In this document: piece after piece, positions 1 through 12,418 of the stretch | Numbering within the stretch: the first letter of the stretch is position 1 | Layout of the letters: each line of letters starts with the position of its first letter | Source: Gyrodactylus bullatarudis | Lineage: Eukaryota; Platyhelminthes; Monogenea; Gyrodactylidea; Gyrodactylidae | Direction: 5' to 3' | Assembly (NCBI GenBank): GCA_012064415.1 | Contig: SSNU01000157.1 | Location: forward strand, 276,113 to 340,112 | Length of the DNA: 64,000 nt | Position numbers and translations under genes: made by a program | Notes under the pieces: generated by a model | Database searches by the model: none | What the model saw: only the letters and a program-made list of their open reading frames with translations | Told to the model about the DNA's origin: nothing

Positions 1-1096
1 TTCGAATTTTTTTTCTATCTTATCAGGAAGAGGCCGTAGCAAAAAGAGCTAAAGCAGCAGTCAGTCAGACTTAAATTTAGTACCATTATATTCAGCATGA
101 AATTTAGAGTAAACTTGGAAATTTTCAAGCTTCTATTCTAAAATATATGGCTAAAATTAGATTTTGAAATCAGTCTCAGATTTTGAATGATTTTAGATGT
201 ACATTGTACATACATAGGTGTGAATACAAACATGTCAATCAAAGCTGTCATACTGTTCTCTTCCTTTTACATAGAATAGGGGTTTCTACTCACACATACG
301 CACCACTATCACGATGAACATAGAGTGGGTCACACACACACTTTCTATAGAATGTAATGTAAAATCCTACCACGCCATATTTGGATATGAATGGATATAC
401 ATCTATATGGGACGATATCGATCCAGATGTGATCATAAAATGCTGGGAAGAAACTGGTCTCCTACCCAAAAGGAATGAAGATAACCAAGAGCTTCGAAGA
501 ACAACGAAAAATAACTTGGGATTATTGGAAAACCATTTGGCCATGAGAAAACTTCAAGGTTCATTGGAAATTGTGAAAAATCTTGATTTTTTAAAAGATA
601 ACCCTGTTTTAAATTCAACAGTTTATGATTTCGAATAAAAGATTATTTTTATAAAAATACTCATTCTTTGAAATAGATTAGCAAGAACAGATTAGTTAAA
701 ACATTCATATCCAAATATGGCGTGGTAGGATTTTACATTACATTCTATAGAAAGTGTGTGTGTGTGACCCACTCTATGTTCATCGTGATAGTGGTGCGTA
801 TGTGTGAGTAGAAACCCCTATTCTATGTAAAAGGAAGAGAACAGTATGACAGCTTTGATTGACATGTTTGTATTCACACCTATGTATGTACAATGTACAT
901 CTAAAATCATTCAAAATCTGAGACTGATTTCAAAATCTAATTTTAGCCATATATTTTAGAATAGAAGCTTGAAAATTTCCAAGTTTACTCTAAATTTCAT
1001 GCTGAATATAATGGTACTAAATTTAAGTCTGACTGACTGCTGCTTTAGCTCTTTTTGCTACGGCCTCTTCCTGATAAGATAGAAAAAAAATTCGAA
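1..1096. mobile_element. Fold-back element with ~393-bp near-perfect inverted arms
   Basis: Bases 1-393 and 702-1096 are near-perfect reverse complements, with about 2 nt of length difference, around a 308-bp centre. The left arm starts exactly at the window edge, so the element may extend further left. The centre encodes a transposase-like fragment (separate entry). No target duplication can be tested because the left flank is missing. The near identity of the arms suggests recent formation or gene conversion. Confidence 0.85.
369..638 (+). pseudogene. C-terminal fragment of a pogo/Tigger-type DDE transposase
   Basis: An open stretch of about 85 residues begins inside the left arm of the fold-back element and ends at a stop at 636-638. 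It contains WDDIDPDVIIKCWEETGLLP, which resembles the region near the C-terminus of pogo/Tigger/jerky-like transposases (pattern W-x2-[IV]-x-P-x-[TV]-I-x2-CW-x2-[TA]-G). The catalytic DDE core is absent and no ATG precedes the first codons of the open stretch, so this is a remnant and not a working enzyme. Similarity is judged by eye on one motif, so the family call is moderate. Confidence 0.5.
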
Positions 1097-4000
1097 GTGG
1101 AAATTAATCAGAATAAAAGATTGAGAACATCTACAAAATTTTATCAGCCTATTGAAAAATTTGAGATTCTGGTAGCAAAATATATTCGGGACCTTGGGAA
1201 AATTGTAGGAGAAATGTTGCTCGATTCTGATTGGCCGACAAATACTCAATTTCTATTGGTCTATTATTCATGAGATTTGGGGTAGAAATGGTAACGTATA
1301 CTTGCACATTCACACAACTCTCGTCACTTTACAGAGCTTTTACCTGTAGTAGTAAATTCTGAAAATTCATTTCTTTTATGGTTGGTCAGGTCTTGTTTTA
1401 CTGCTTAGGTAAGGGGTTATTTTCACTTATGGTTTGTTTATATTTATATCTATCTTTTCTCATTTAACACAGTTTTTATCCAAAATAAAGCTAATTAATA
1501 TGGGAATTTATGTTTTTTACAAAATTATAAATTTTTTCATCAAGAAATCGAATTTGAGAGTGATCAAAAGTGATTTTTAGGATCACGATTAGTCAAAGAA
1601 ACCGATTATGAGCATAAAAATTTCAACGGACTCGCCAATTTCCAGGGATCTTGAATCATCAAAGTTTCATCGATTTTCAAGTAGTGAAAATGTTTAAAAA
1701 ATCGAAATTCGATTTTCACAAGAAGATGGGCGGATTCTCAAAATCTGAATCAGCATATTTGATTTATTTGACTAATCGCGATCCTAAAAATCAACTTTTA
1801 AACACTCTCACTTTTAAATCAACAAAAATTATCAACTCAAAGTTAAAAAAATGGGAATTCAGCGCCATCGCTAGATTTGAAATATGCCATAACTTTCTTA
1901 AAATTTGATTTTTTTCAAATTTTTTTTCTTCAGATCTTGAAAGCCTACGATCTAGATTCCAATAGATCTTGATCAAATTCCATTTCTTGATGAAAAATTC
2001 ATAAATTCCCATCTTCGTATTAATTCTGGTCGCCCTACTTATAATATTATTATGTACTGAAGAATACTTCGCTTTGGCTCAAAAGTTTAAAAAATATATA
2101 TTTCTAAAATCTGAACGATGATATTGCCAAACTTCATCAAGGATATGAAAACTCATACGAAAATTTATAAAACAAAACTTATGGGATTCGAAAAATAATA
2201 CATTAAATTGAGTATTTTTATAGAATTAGTAAATTTTCCTCACCACATTTTGAAATATATTGGATTAAATTAAAATTTATCCAGGTGGAAAATCTTCCGA
2301 GTCCTTTTAGTTAAAACCCAAGATTTCATTGATACAAATAATACATTCTGAATATCATCTTTTCCACTTACTGTAAATCAATTTTTAACAAGTTATTAAT
2401 ACCTTATTAATAATACACGTTGAGAGGAAGGATTAAGAATATTCTGGTTGAACTATTTTAATTAAATATGATCATTCAGTGAGGAAGAAATGTGCTAAGC
2501 TCAGATCAATAACATCTTTTAAAATGTTGATCAACTTTTTTGCAAAGAAATTAATTTTTGATCTTGTTAATTAAATTTGTGAATTTTCATAAATCTTATT
2601 TAATTTATTTCGAATTAAAATACATGAAAGTTTAGAATGCCGAGAATTCAAATATGATAATACGAAATATTACAGAATTTTTTTTAATTTTTAATTAATA
2701 TTAATAAACTTTATTGTCCAAGTAATACCAAACAAGTAAAAAATAAATTCATAGGTTCTCTAAATTATTACAACTCTTTTTTGGAAAATGAAAATTTTTT
2801 CAAAGAGACCGGGAAGTTTTCAATGAATTATTGATAGATCTCTGAAATTTAACAATTCTCTGGATCAATTTTGCATTCCAAAGTGAGGAGATGTTGTCAT
2901 TAGCAAGATTGAGGCACCTAAAATATTTTCTGTGCCTTGATTCTATCGAAGCCATCGAAGCAAAGTTTCAGGAATTTAAGGATATTAGATGAATTAAAAT
3001 TTTCTATTCCATTACTTTTCGTTGAAATATTTACTTTTGAATAAGAATAGATAAGCTAATAAATGCGTATAATTCTCTAAACTGACTTGGATACAATGCA
3101 GTCACCAATAATCTGCGATCATAAATGAAGATTTATTGACTTATTGTAGGGAAATTCATTGAAAAATTGAAACAATTTCCTTTCTCTCATTATTTAGAGA
3201 AATACTATTCAATAATTAAACAAAAAAAGTTACATGCAATAGTTAGTAATATATGAATGTGATTTGTTCCCAGGTGAATTTAAAAAAATGGAATTAATTT
3301 TTCATGATGAAATCTATTGAATTTTGGTCAATGCCAATAAACTCAGCAATTGATTAATCATATTCTTGTAACTGAGTTGAGAATATAACTCAAAAAAATA
3401 TTCATGACAAAGATTATGCCATTTAGATAGGTTTCCATATTTTTTTCTTGAAAATTGTTACCAAATTTTTTGGTTCAGATGATTCCTTTTAACAAGCATA
3501 ATTATAATTAAAGCCTGTTAATCAATGATGAGAATTCCTCATAGCGTTAAATTATAATTACACGGCGTGTCACTTTTATTTCGGTCTCGGGATTTCAAAA
3601 TAAATTAAAATGATCCTAATTCGAATTTTGACGCAGATTCTGCGTCGATTGGGGTTTGTAGCTACGGGAGAAAGAATTTGCGCGAAAAATAAGATCAAGT
3701 AAAATTTATTGAAAAAATTTCAGGGAAGATTCGTGTTTTCAAATTGACTCAAGGCTTCAAATAGATCAAATTTCAAAATTTTCTGTTCTTTCGAATATAA
3801 ATTCCTTTCACACATCTTTCATTTTCTGTAATTACTGCTTGACGTCTTTTCCATCAGTAGTTTTTAGAAATATTCGGCAGTCACTTTTGTATACTCCTTC
3901 GAAAAATTTGCACATAAGAATTGAAAACTGCTAAAATAGCTAGCAGCCCTCTTGTCGTTCCACTTTTTGAGGATACATTTCTGTAACAGTTTGATCCAGT

Positions 4001-6191
4001 TTGTCAACCTCTTCTTTAGATGAACTAACTATATAGGATTGAGTTATCTCAGGTATTGAATAAAACTAGAGGTTTATATTTTTTTGTTTATATATTAAGA
4101 TCAACATTTTCAGGCTTCCGCCAAAATCCCATTTTCTAACTTTGAACTGGATACTTTTATTGTTTTGAAAGTAGGGGTGTAGTCAAAAGAAGTTTTTCAG
4201 GATCAGAATTTAACAAGAAAAATTAATAATGCCAAATCTGTTCTAAGTCATTCCTGGTTGGAAGCTGAATTTCGATTTTTCGATCATTTTTACTACTTGA
4301 AAATCAATGAAATTCCAATAATTGAAAATCCATTAAAAGCCTATAATCAAATTGTAACAACAGGTTCAGATTTGGCAATAATTGAATTTCAGAATCCCTC
4401 GAAAATGGAGGAGCTATAAGAAATTTGAGGGTGATGTTCAGGTTTCTGGCTTAATTTTGATCCTGAAAAACTCCACGCTCAAATCAATAAAAAATTTTCT
4501 ATTCAAAGTTCAAAAATTTTAGGATTTTAGCACCAAATCGAATTTTGTTTTCGAATGGTAAAAGTGGGTGACATGAGTAGGATTCTGAAAAAAACTAGAA
4601 TTCTTGATGAAAAATTGGGATTTAGTAAAAATTATAGATTCCCAAATTCACGAGGTAAAATTGATAAATTTATAGAGGAATTCACAGGTGCATATAGTTT
4701 TCTATTTAACACGTTTTTCTAGGAGTAAAATTTAAAATTGCGAAAAATTGAGTTTTTCTACAGTTGTATCGGAAAGTAAAGTCTCTTTCAAAAAAAGTAC
4801 TCTCTCGAAGGCTTTCTAATTTTTATATTTTAATACAAATTACAGAAATTCTTTTTCTGGATTAAGTTCAGTCATTCATTTCAAAAATCTTTGATCTTTA
4901 AATCACTTTGAAACACATTAATTGTTTCAAATTGTAACCTGGAAAAAAATGTCAAAAAATTACGAAAATGTAATTTACAATTACAAATTTTGTGGAGGGT
5001 TGAAATTTGTCCATTATTGTTTAAAATATGTATATTGAATTCAATTTTTATAAGAGCTTAAAATCGTATTCTGATTTTGATTCTCTGATAGTTTTTTTTT
5101 CAAATTTTCATATTTATGCAAATATAAAATTCAAATAAGTTATCTTTTAGTTATCGTGAATTTCAACCAATAGCATTCAAGGACATTTGAAGGTCACTAA
5201 AATCAGACCATATGTCATTAAATTTTAATTTGTCATTATATAACTCTATTTGTCGAATCTATCAGAAGAATTGATTCGAAAAAATTCAATTTGTTCAATT
5301 CAGCTGGGATAAAAGAATTCATTTTGGAGAATCAAGGGTTGAATAAAACTGAAAATTTGAGTAATTCTAGAATTCAATTTTCTCCATAAATATGTTACCT
5401 TTAAATGTATATTATGTTGCTTATCAGCTCAAGTGTAATTAAGAATTTTTTCTATTTCCACATAATTTTAATTTGCTAATTCAATGATTTCAAATAAAGT
5501 TACAGGAACTAATGAATCATTAGTAATGATACAAACGAGATGATAAAGTTTCTTTTATTAACAGAACTGAAATAGACTCGAATTTTTATACCTTTATGCT
5601 CAAATATTGCCGGATGAAAACAACTCACAAGCAGTTATTCGAATTGAAAGATACTTAAAATACTTTGGTAAAACACTCGTTACAAGAACATGCGAAGCTA
5701 GTTAATATGAAGAAACGAATTTATGATTTTTACTAAATTCTCAACTTTATTCATCAAGAAATCGAATTTGATCAAGATTTTTCAGAAACTAGATCATGAG
5801 GCCAACTTTCACGATATAAATATAAATAATTTTGAAAAAATCCAATTTTTGAGGAAATTATGACCTATTTTTGTTGAAGTAGCACCAAATTCTCATTTTT
5901 TACTGATTTCAAAGTGAGAGTGTGATCAAAAGTTGATACTTGGACTCACAATCAGACATAGAAATTGAATGTGCTGAATCAGATTTTGACAATCACCCTA
6001 CCATCGGGTGAAACTGAAATTTTGATTTTTTGATCATTTTCCTTACTTGAAAATTAATGAAATTTTGAATATTCCTGATAAATGATGAATTTATCATAAG
6101 CTTTGTGGTGATAATCGGTTTTCATGTCTCATTATGATCCTAAAAATCAACTTTAGATCACTCTTTCACTTATATTGCTCGATATTCCTTA
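1097..6191. other. Gene-poor AT-rich stretch with short dispersed repeats
   Basis: No convincing exon was seen on either strand over 5 kb. It holds copies of two dispersed repeats. One has the core ATCGAATTTGATCAAGATTT (near 1545, 5760 and elsewhere in the window). The other, near 3560-3660, recurs inverted near 38215-38330. The few open frames are short, low in complexity and lack family motifs. A 60-residue open frame follows the fold-back arm at 1097-1273 but was not recognised. Confidence 0.6.
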
Positions 6192-7042
6192 TAGTTGTTC
6201 GCTTGCTACCTGACTATGTTGTCTTCTGGCTTGTATTGGTCAATCTGTAGAAAAAGAAAGGGGAGAGAAAGGTGTAGTATTTCTTAAAAAATAAGGATTA
6301 TAAAAATTACAGTGATTGTTATAATAGTAATCAGAATTATTAATAACTCTGATAATTATATTATAATATAATTCATCATCTTGAAAGAAAATTAAAATTA
6401 AGATTACCCTGATAAAAATAGTTTGGACTCACACAGTATTTATCTTCTGGCATGAGATTTTTCAAAAAACTTAAGATACTTAAAACCTTGTGTGTCCAAT
6501 CAAAACATTAAACCAATCAGATTTCTTCTCAACTTTAATCAATCAATTCTAACCAACGATTTCCAATATTTATATCTGTCTTATTACTGTTACAGTGAAT
6601 CCGTGTCCTCCAGTGATTCCAGGGTTATTACCATTACCATTAACAAACTTGTTTAGTTTAATTTCTATAGACTCCAAAATCATATTTTTATATTTCTCAT
6701 GTTTCCTAGACTTTTTTCGTTATCAAAATCTTTAATGATCTGGATTATCAGCCCAGTGTTTAGCTAGTACTGACTTTTCTGCCTGTATTGTATATTGTGT
6801 GAGTCCAAACTATTTTTATCAGGGTAATCTTAATTTTAATTTTCTTTTAAGATGATGAATTATATTATAATTATATAATTATCAGAGTTATTAATAATTC
6901 TGATTACTATTATAACAATCACTGTAATTTTTATAATCCTTATTTTTTAAGAAATACTACACCTTTCTCTCTTTTTTCTTTTTATACAAATAGACCAATA
7001 CAAACCAGAAGAAAACATAGTCAGGTAGCTAGCGAACAACGT
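6192..7042. mobile_element. Inverted-repeat (MITE-like) element with ~250-bp arms
   Basis: Arms at about 6192-6438 and 6793-7042 are reverse complements with scattered mismatches and small indels, around a 354-bp centre without coding potential. The inner arm ends share GTTTGGACTCACACA and its complement, and the outer ends share CTACCTGACTATGTT. The divergence shows it is older than the 1-1096 element. No target duplication was found. It is probably a non-autonomous DNA transposon of unknown superfamily. Confidence 0.75.
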
Positions 7043-8112
7043 TATAGTCAATCTATGCCGAACAGCTACCTGAAGAACTACTTGGTTTAAAATTATAAAA
7101 ATATACTTCTTATAGTTTTTAAAATAAAGCAATTTCACCCCAAGCTTCACGATAAGTAGTTTTTTAATCCTGTGTTAAAAACGAATTTAGATTCTGAATC
7201 AGCGTAATTATTCTCCCAAAAGAATATTCGGAACACCAATGACCCAATCTAGAGTTTTTTGACATTTAGAAATTCTCTAAGATAAATATCAAAAGTATAA
7301 TTTTCGACATAACTAAGTTGATCTAAATTTACTCTTCTTACAAATTTTTGTGTACTAATCCAATTTCGTTAAGAGCCGAAATTTAGCATTATTTCTCATG
7401 CCTAGTAAGCACCGAGAGAATTTTCTCACTGTAGCTAGAGATATAATTATCACACACTTAGATATTAGTTTCCGACTTCCTTCAAATTCAGTATTCATTC
7501 ATTTTAATGCATTAGATATAAATTGAATCAGTGAGTTTAAAAGCTTTTTTTTTCAAAAAGTAATTCCTAGAACATTCTTCTCTTTTACTTTTGATGTCGA
7601 TTATTTTTCACAGTGAAAGTAGACTATTCATTGAGGAATCAAAATGAATCAAATTCATAGTAAACAAAAATATTATCTTTCGAAATTCCCTAATGAAATG
7701 AGCCGATCAGATGAAATTTTCCGAAAATAATCTGAAAAAAAAATTTAGTATTTTGAAATTGCATAAATCCCAACTTTGAAGCTCAATATTTTTATCGATT
7801 TCGAAAATTTGAAGCCCTGAAAATTTATCAAGCATATTATTTTTGCAATTACGAGATGAAAGAAAATTCTTTCAGATAATATTTTTCGAGGCTCTACTCA
7901 TGACAATAAATCTTGGTAAAATCATAATTTTGTATCCAAGCTCTGAAATCTGATGATTGTCTTTTGATTTATTTGAATTCCTAGAAGAAATCTATCAGAA
8001 ATCTAAAGACTATATTCCAAAATATTTCTTGTTTTTCAGGAAGTTGCTTATATTACAGAATAACAATTAACCCAGAGAATTCAAAATTATAATTACAAAG
8101 GAGAGTGATATA
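7043..8112. other. No gene seen
   Basis: AT-rich sequence with no supported exon, RNA gene or complete repeat. A weak copy of the repeat containing TTTTTATCGATTTCGAAAAT lies near 7790-7815. Confidence 0.5.
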
Positions 8113-8172
8113 AAAAGCTTTTTTTCCGAATCAGTAAAAAATGATCTAAAATTAGTTTTATAATAAAATATA

Positions 8173-9469
8173 GGGATAATGACAAACAGTGTATCAAAAG
8201 GGAGAGAAAATAACAAATCCTAAATCAATTTTGACACTTCCTAAGTCAATATACACGATATATTCACAAAACTTAAATCAAAATTGACAAATCATAAGTC
8301 AGTCTATTCGAGAATTGACAAAACCTATATCAAATTCAACCAATAGTATATCAGAATTGCCTATAATTAGGATATGATAAACATGAAGTTAATTTAGCAT
8401 TCACACATTTGAGTGAAGACTCTTTCCTACGAGCAATGGAAATCCTTAGAAATTTGAATCCAGCCGTTCATGAATACCTTGATAAAATTCCTAACTCCTA
8501 TTGGGCTGAATATGCAATGACTCGTTTAAGATACGGCAACCTAACCTCGAATATAGCAGAATCCATGAATGCTTCACTTCTAAGCTTAAGAGCTTTACAT
8601 CCTTTTGAATTCATTTTCCGGTTTGTCGACAAAACCTATGACAATTTTCGAAAGAAATTGCATATCTCAGCAATAAAAGTACATGCCCGCCTTACTTTGA
8701 AAAAAAATTAAAGTTATTGATCGACCAATCAAAAAAATTGTTGGTCCAGCAAACAGATGATAATAATTTGTTCATAGTTGGAAAAGACAATTCAAACTCT
8801 TTATACAACATTGTGGATATAAATAATACTTTGTGCTCATGTAAATTTATGGTTCACAATGGATTTCCATGCTAGCATATCATGGCTGCGTTATTAAACC
8901 AGAGCCGGGATATTTCAAATTTTATAGCTGAAGTGTTCAGAAATAAAAATCTATCTGCCAAGTAAAATCTGAAATTTAATTTTTGCGATATTGAGGAGCT
9001 TAAAACTTTTGAAATTGAATCATTATTGATTAGTCACAAAAAAGGTAGACCCAAGAAAAAAAGAATTCGCTCATTGGCAGAAAAAGTTCTAAAATGTTCT
9101 GACTGATTTTTTAGAATATAAATATATAAATCGTCTAATTATAATTATCATTTTTCTATTATTATTAGACAATAATTTCAGTCTAATTACCATTACAATT
9201 AAATGTGTGAATGCTAAATTAACTTCATGTTTATCATATCCTAATTATAGGCAATTCTGATATACTATTGGTTGAATTTGATATAGGTTTTGTCAATTCT
9301 CACTAAGTCTGATCTATGTTTTGTCAATGCTCGAATAGACTGACTTATGATTTGTCAATTTTGATTTAAGTTTTGTGAATATATCGTGTATATTGACTTA
9401 GGAAGTGTCAAAATTGATTTAGGATTTGTTATTTTCTCTCCCTTTTGATACACTGTTTGTCATTATCCC
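8173..9469. mobile_element. Mutator-like (MULE) transposon, 9-bp target duplication, nested insertion
   Basis: Long terminal inverted repeats begin GGGATAATGACAAACAGTGT at 8173 and end with the complement at 9469; each arm is roughly 240-270 bp. The 9-bp sequence TAAAATATA flanks both sides (8164-8172 and 9470-9478), as expected for a MULE. The interior encodes a transposase C-terminal part (separate entry). The flanks join into a fold-back repeat that also occurs intact near 35.5 kb, so this MULE landed inside an older element. Confidence 0.93.
8409..8940 (+). pseudogene. MULE transposase C-terminal part with SWIM zinc finger, disrupted
   Basis: The open part (to 8711) contains NLTSNIAESMNASLLSLRAL, the region that follows the DDE core in MULE transposases and precedes the SWIM finger. 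After a stop and a frame change, a SWIM-type C-x-C-x(n)-C-x-H pattern is readable around 8828-8892 (LCSCKFMVHNGFPC, then a TAG stop, then HIMAAL). The catalytic core is missing and at least two lesions interrupt the frame. A basic stretch near 9040-9065 may be the C-terminal tail. This internally deleted copy could move only if a full enzyme acted in trans. Confidence 0.85.
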
Positions 9470-9480
9470 TAAAATATATT

Positions 9481-9615
9481 AAAACTTAGGTCAATATTAG
9501 AATTCTCAGCCATGGTCATCCAAACGTTTCGATGGTGATTGTCTTCACACGCCTTCTTCAATCGTACCACGTTTGGATGACCATGGCTGAGAATTCTAAT
9601 ATTGACCTAAGTTTT
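9481..9615. repeat. Fold-back repeat, copy A (46-bp arms)
   Basis: Arms 9481-9526 and 9570-9615 are exact reverse complements containing AGAATTCTCAGCCATGGTCA. The same element, with longer arms, occurs at 35534-35757. Sequence left of the MULE (about 8130-8172) matches the far flank of that second copy in reverse, so the MULE at 8173-9469 separates what was one repeat. Confidence 0.85.
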
Positions 9616-11483
9616 AATAAATTTTATTATAAAAGCTTTTTTTCTTCTTCTTTACAGGAAAATGTGAATTTTAAACTTACATCTATAAAAAATTCACTGT
9701 TAATTTCCATTATCAAATCTTGTAAATAGTTTGATTTTTCACGACTACCATGATATTAACTCTTACCTTACTCTTGGTAGTTTATTCTTTTTAACCAGAA
9801 ACGCTAGAAAACTCGAAAATCATTTTTCTCGATTCCTGTAAACTTCTTCACAATCTTATAATCAGTAGACGTCGATGGAAATTTTAGATCTTGACGGACT
9901 TTCGTGAGAGAATAGTTATGATATTGTAGATTACTTTAAACTTTCAAAAGTCTCATAGAAACGTTTCCTAACTTTGCTGATATGATTTTATTTGATGACA
10001 ATAGAAATGATTTTAGTACCAGCATTAAAAATACTTTAAAAATTCCTAATTTTGGTTAAAAACCATTTTCAAAACTTCTTTCAATAAGTTTATAAATTAG
10101 TTACCGAATAAGTGTTAATAAGTTTTATCAGCAGCAAAAATATTACCAAGTTAGCTAAAATTCATATCTTATGTTAATTCTAGACTTTCCAGTTTGTCAC
10201 TTCATTCTGAAAAGAATAAATCTTATTTTACGAAGATATTTTCATTTTTGGAAGTAACATAGTACTTTGCTTGTTTATTCCTTTATATTTTTGACCATCG
10301 AATGATCTCTAATTCAATTGACCCTTTTATAACTAACTTGATAAAGTCAGTTTAGAAAAACCATGTCCGAAAGACCATAATCGCTTCAATTGTATCCCAG
10401 GGGCCAATATTTGTGTTCTTCAAATTCAGAAAAATTCCAATTCCGACAATTTGACAAAATCTCTTTTAGACATGCTGTAAACTCTCAAATTTTAATTTGA
10501 ACTTTTTTTCAACACAAACAATATTGCTATTGTTGTTTCAGTCGTTCTATTTTTGGATTCTTTAACGCGGATCTGAATCTGAACTATCTGAAGCCTCAAA
10601 AAAACATTTGGAGTATCTCAAGGAACCTGATTTTCTCACTGGTTATACCTTTTAATGATATCATCATCTAATCCAAATATCCCGATTCTGGTTCTATTCC
10701 AAAGGGAAAATGATGTTATCAAAAGCAAGTTTAAGCATGTGGAAACTTCTCTCCCTAGTCTGGTTTGACCCTCTCAGATAAGATTCCGATCAAGGTATCC
10801 AATGATCAAGCGATAGTCAAAACTTGGTATCAGTTTCGAAAGTTTCTAGCTTCATTTCCTCATAACATTTTCTAATATAAAGCTAACTTGAAATTTTCAT
10901 CTTTTACATTTCGACTACGTATCATTCCTCAAAGAACATGTCATACCAAAAAGAAAAACTTTTAGATATGCCATCCTAGAGATAGTGCAAATTCTCATAC
11001 AAGGGATTAGTTTCTCTTAATTTTACTCCATGTTATACTCCCTCTAAGGGTCAGATTAACTTTCTGTACTTGTATATGGGACTTGGTTGCCAATAGAATA
11101 TGGACTGGTCATTCAGAAAGATTTCTATTCTTATCAATTCGGAATCCGAGGGGAATGGTGAAAAGGATTGGAGAGTCATGCTTAATTGAGAACGATTATT
11201 CGAAAAAGATGTGGATAATTAACTTTTCCTATTGTCAAGGATTTTAATAAGAGAACCAATAAAGCTGAGGAGAGAACTTATGAAACTCAACTTCAAGAGT
11301 GACTACTTCAACAATGATTTAAGACAAAAATTTAACAGTCTCATACCTGAACATTATAACAACGTATAACATATAGAATTCGTAGACTATTCGATTTAGT
11401 TAACAAGTTCCATTATATGGTTGTAATTCTTCGTAATGCCTTAATTTCAAACTTTTCTATTGTTGTATAAGATGTTTCACAAT
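9616..11483. other. No gene seen
   Basis: AT-rich sequence with slightly higher local complexity at 10.5-11.3 kb. No exon, RNA gene or terminal repeat could be supported on either strand. Confidence 0.5.
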
Positions 11484-12418
11484 CGTCGTTTTTCGAAAAT
11501 TAAATTTGAAGTTTTTGATGTTCTGATATTCATAAATCCCATTTTCCCTGAAATAGTTAATTTTCCCAAATTTACCGGATTATGTTTAATATTGATTTGA
11601 TTCGAAAACTATTTCAATTAACAGATAGTAAGTTAAAACTAGGTAGAACTTTTATTTGGCGTCAAATTTCCTATTTTTTCAATGCTAGATATTTAAATTG
11701 AGAAAAATATCAAGACTGAACACAGATGAGAATTTAAAAACCCCACTATTTCTTATAGATTAATCAAGTTTTTATGTTCCGAAATTTCTGAATAATTCAA
11801 GTTGATGTATGAATAAAAAAAGTTTAATCAGTGATCATTAGGGCGGTAAAAGAATCGCAAAATTTTGTTAGAAATCGCAAAAAAGTGTCCTACTCTGTTT
11901 TAATAATATTTTATTCAATTTCAATAAGTTTATCTATTCGAATTCAAAATTTTGAAAAAATTCTCTCCTATCAACTAAATATATTGTCCAGAACTTGTTT
12001 CATATTTTGAATATTCAACTCTCAGCGAATCCAATTATAGGCGGATTGTGTAAATAGCCAGAGACAAAAGAGAAGAAAATGATTCAACTAATATCTGAGT
12101 AAATGAAAAGGCTTACTTAGACAGAGTCTTAAGTGAGAATTTATTTTTTATCAAATAGGAGAGGAAGGAAAAATCGCAAAAAAGTCGCAGCCGGTTAGAA
12201 AATCGCAATTTCGTCTTGGTTACTAGCAATGTTAGAAATTAAAATTTTATATTTTTCATGAGGAAATGAAAACAAGCAACATATCAGAAATCGTCGTTTT
12301 TCGAAAGTTAAATTTAAAGATTTTGATGTTCTGATATTCATTAATCCCATTTTCCCTGAAATAGTTAATTTTCCCAAATTTACCGGATTATTTTTAATAT
12401 TGATTTGATTCGAAAATC
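11484..12418. repeat. Composite repeat X-Y-X', Y carrying a truncated hAT MITE
   Basis: A ~125-bp unit (X) at 11484-11609 recurs in direct orientation at 12291-12418. Between them, 11610-12290 (Y) is nearly identical to 15118-15808. Y contains the left end of a hAT-like MITE: duplication GTGATCAT at 11831-11838, then TAGGGCGGTAAAAGAATCGC. The right end of the MITE is missing here; the sequence switches to X' at about 12291. Confidence 0.85.

Noticed and set aside
1055..1273. Open frame of 72 codons beginning in the right fold-back arm
   Set aside because: Starts inside the repeat and shows no family motif; its beginning is the antisense of the arm.
1651..2012. Open frames on both strands
   Set aside because: Low-complexity Lys/Phe/Ile-rich frames in dispersed repeat sequence; no splice context or motif.
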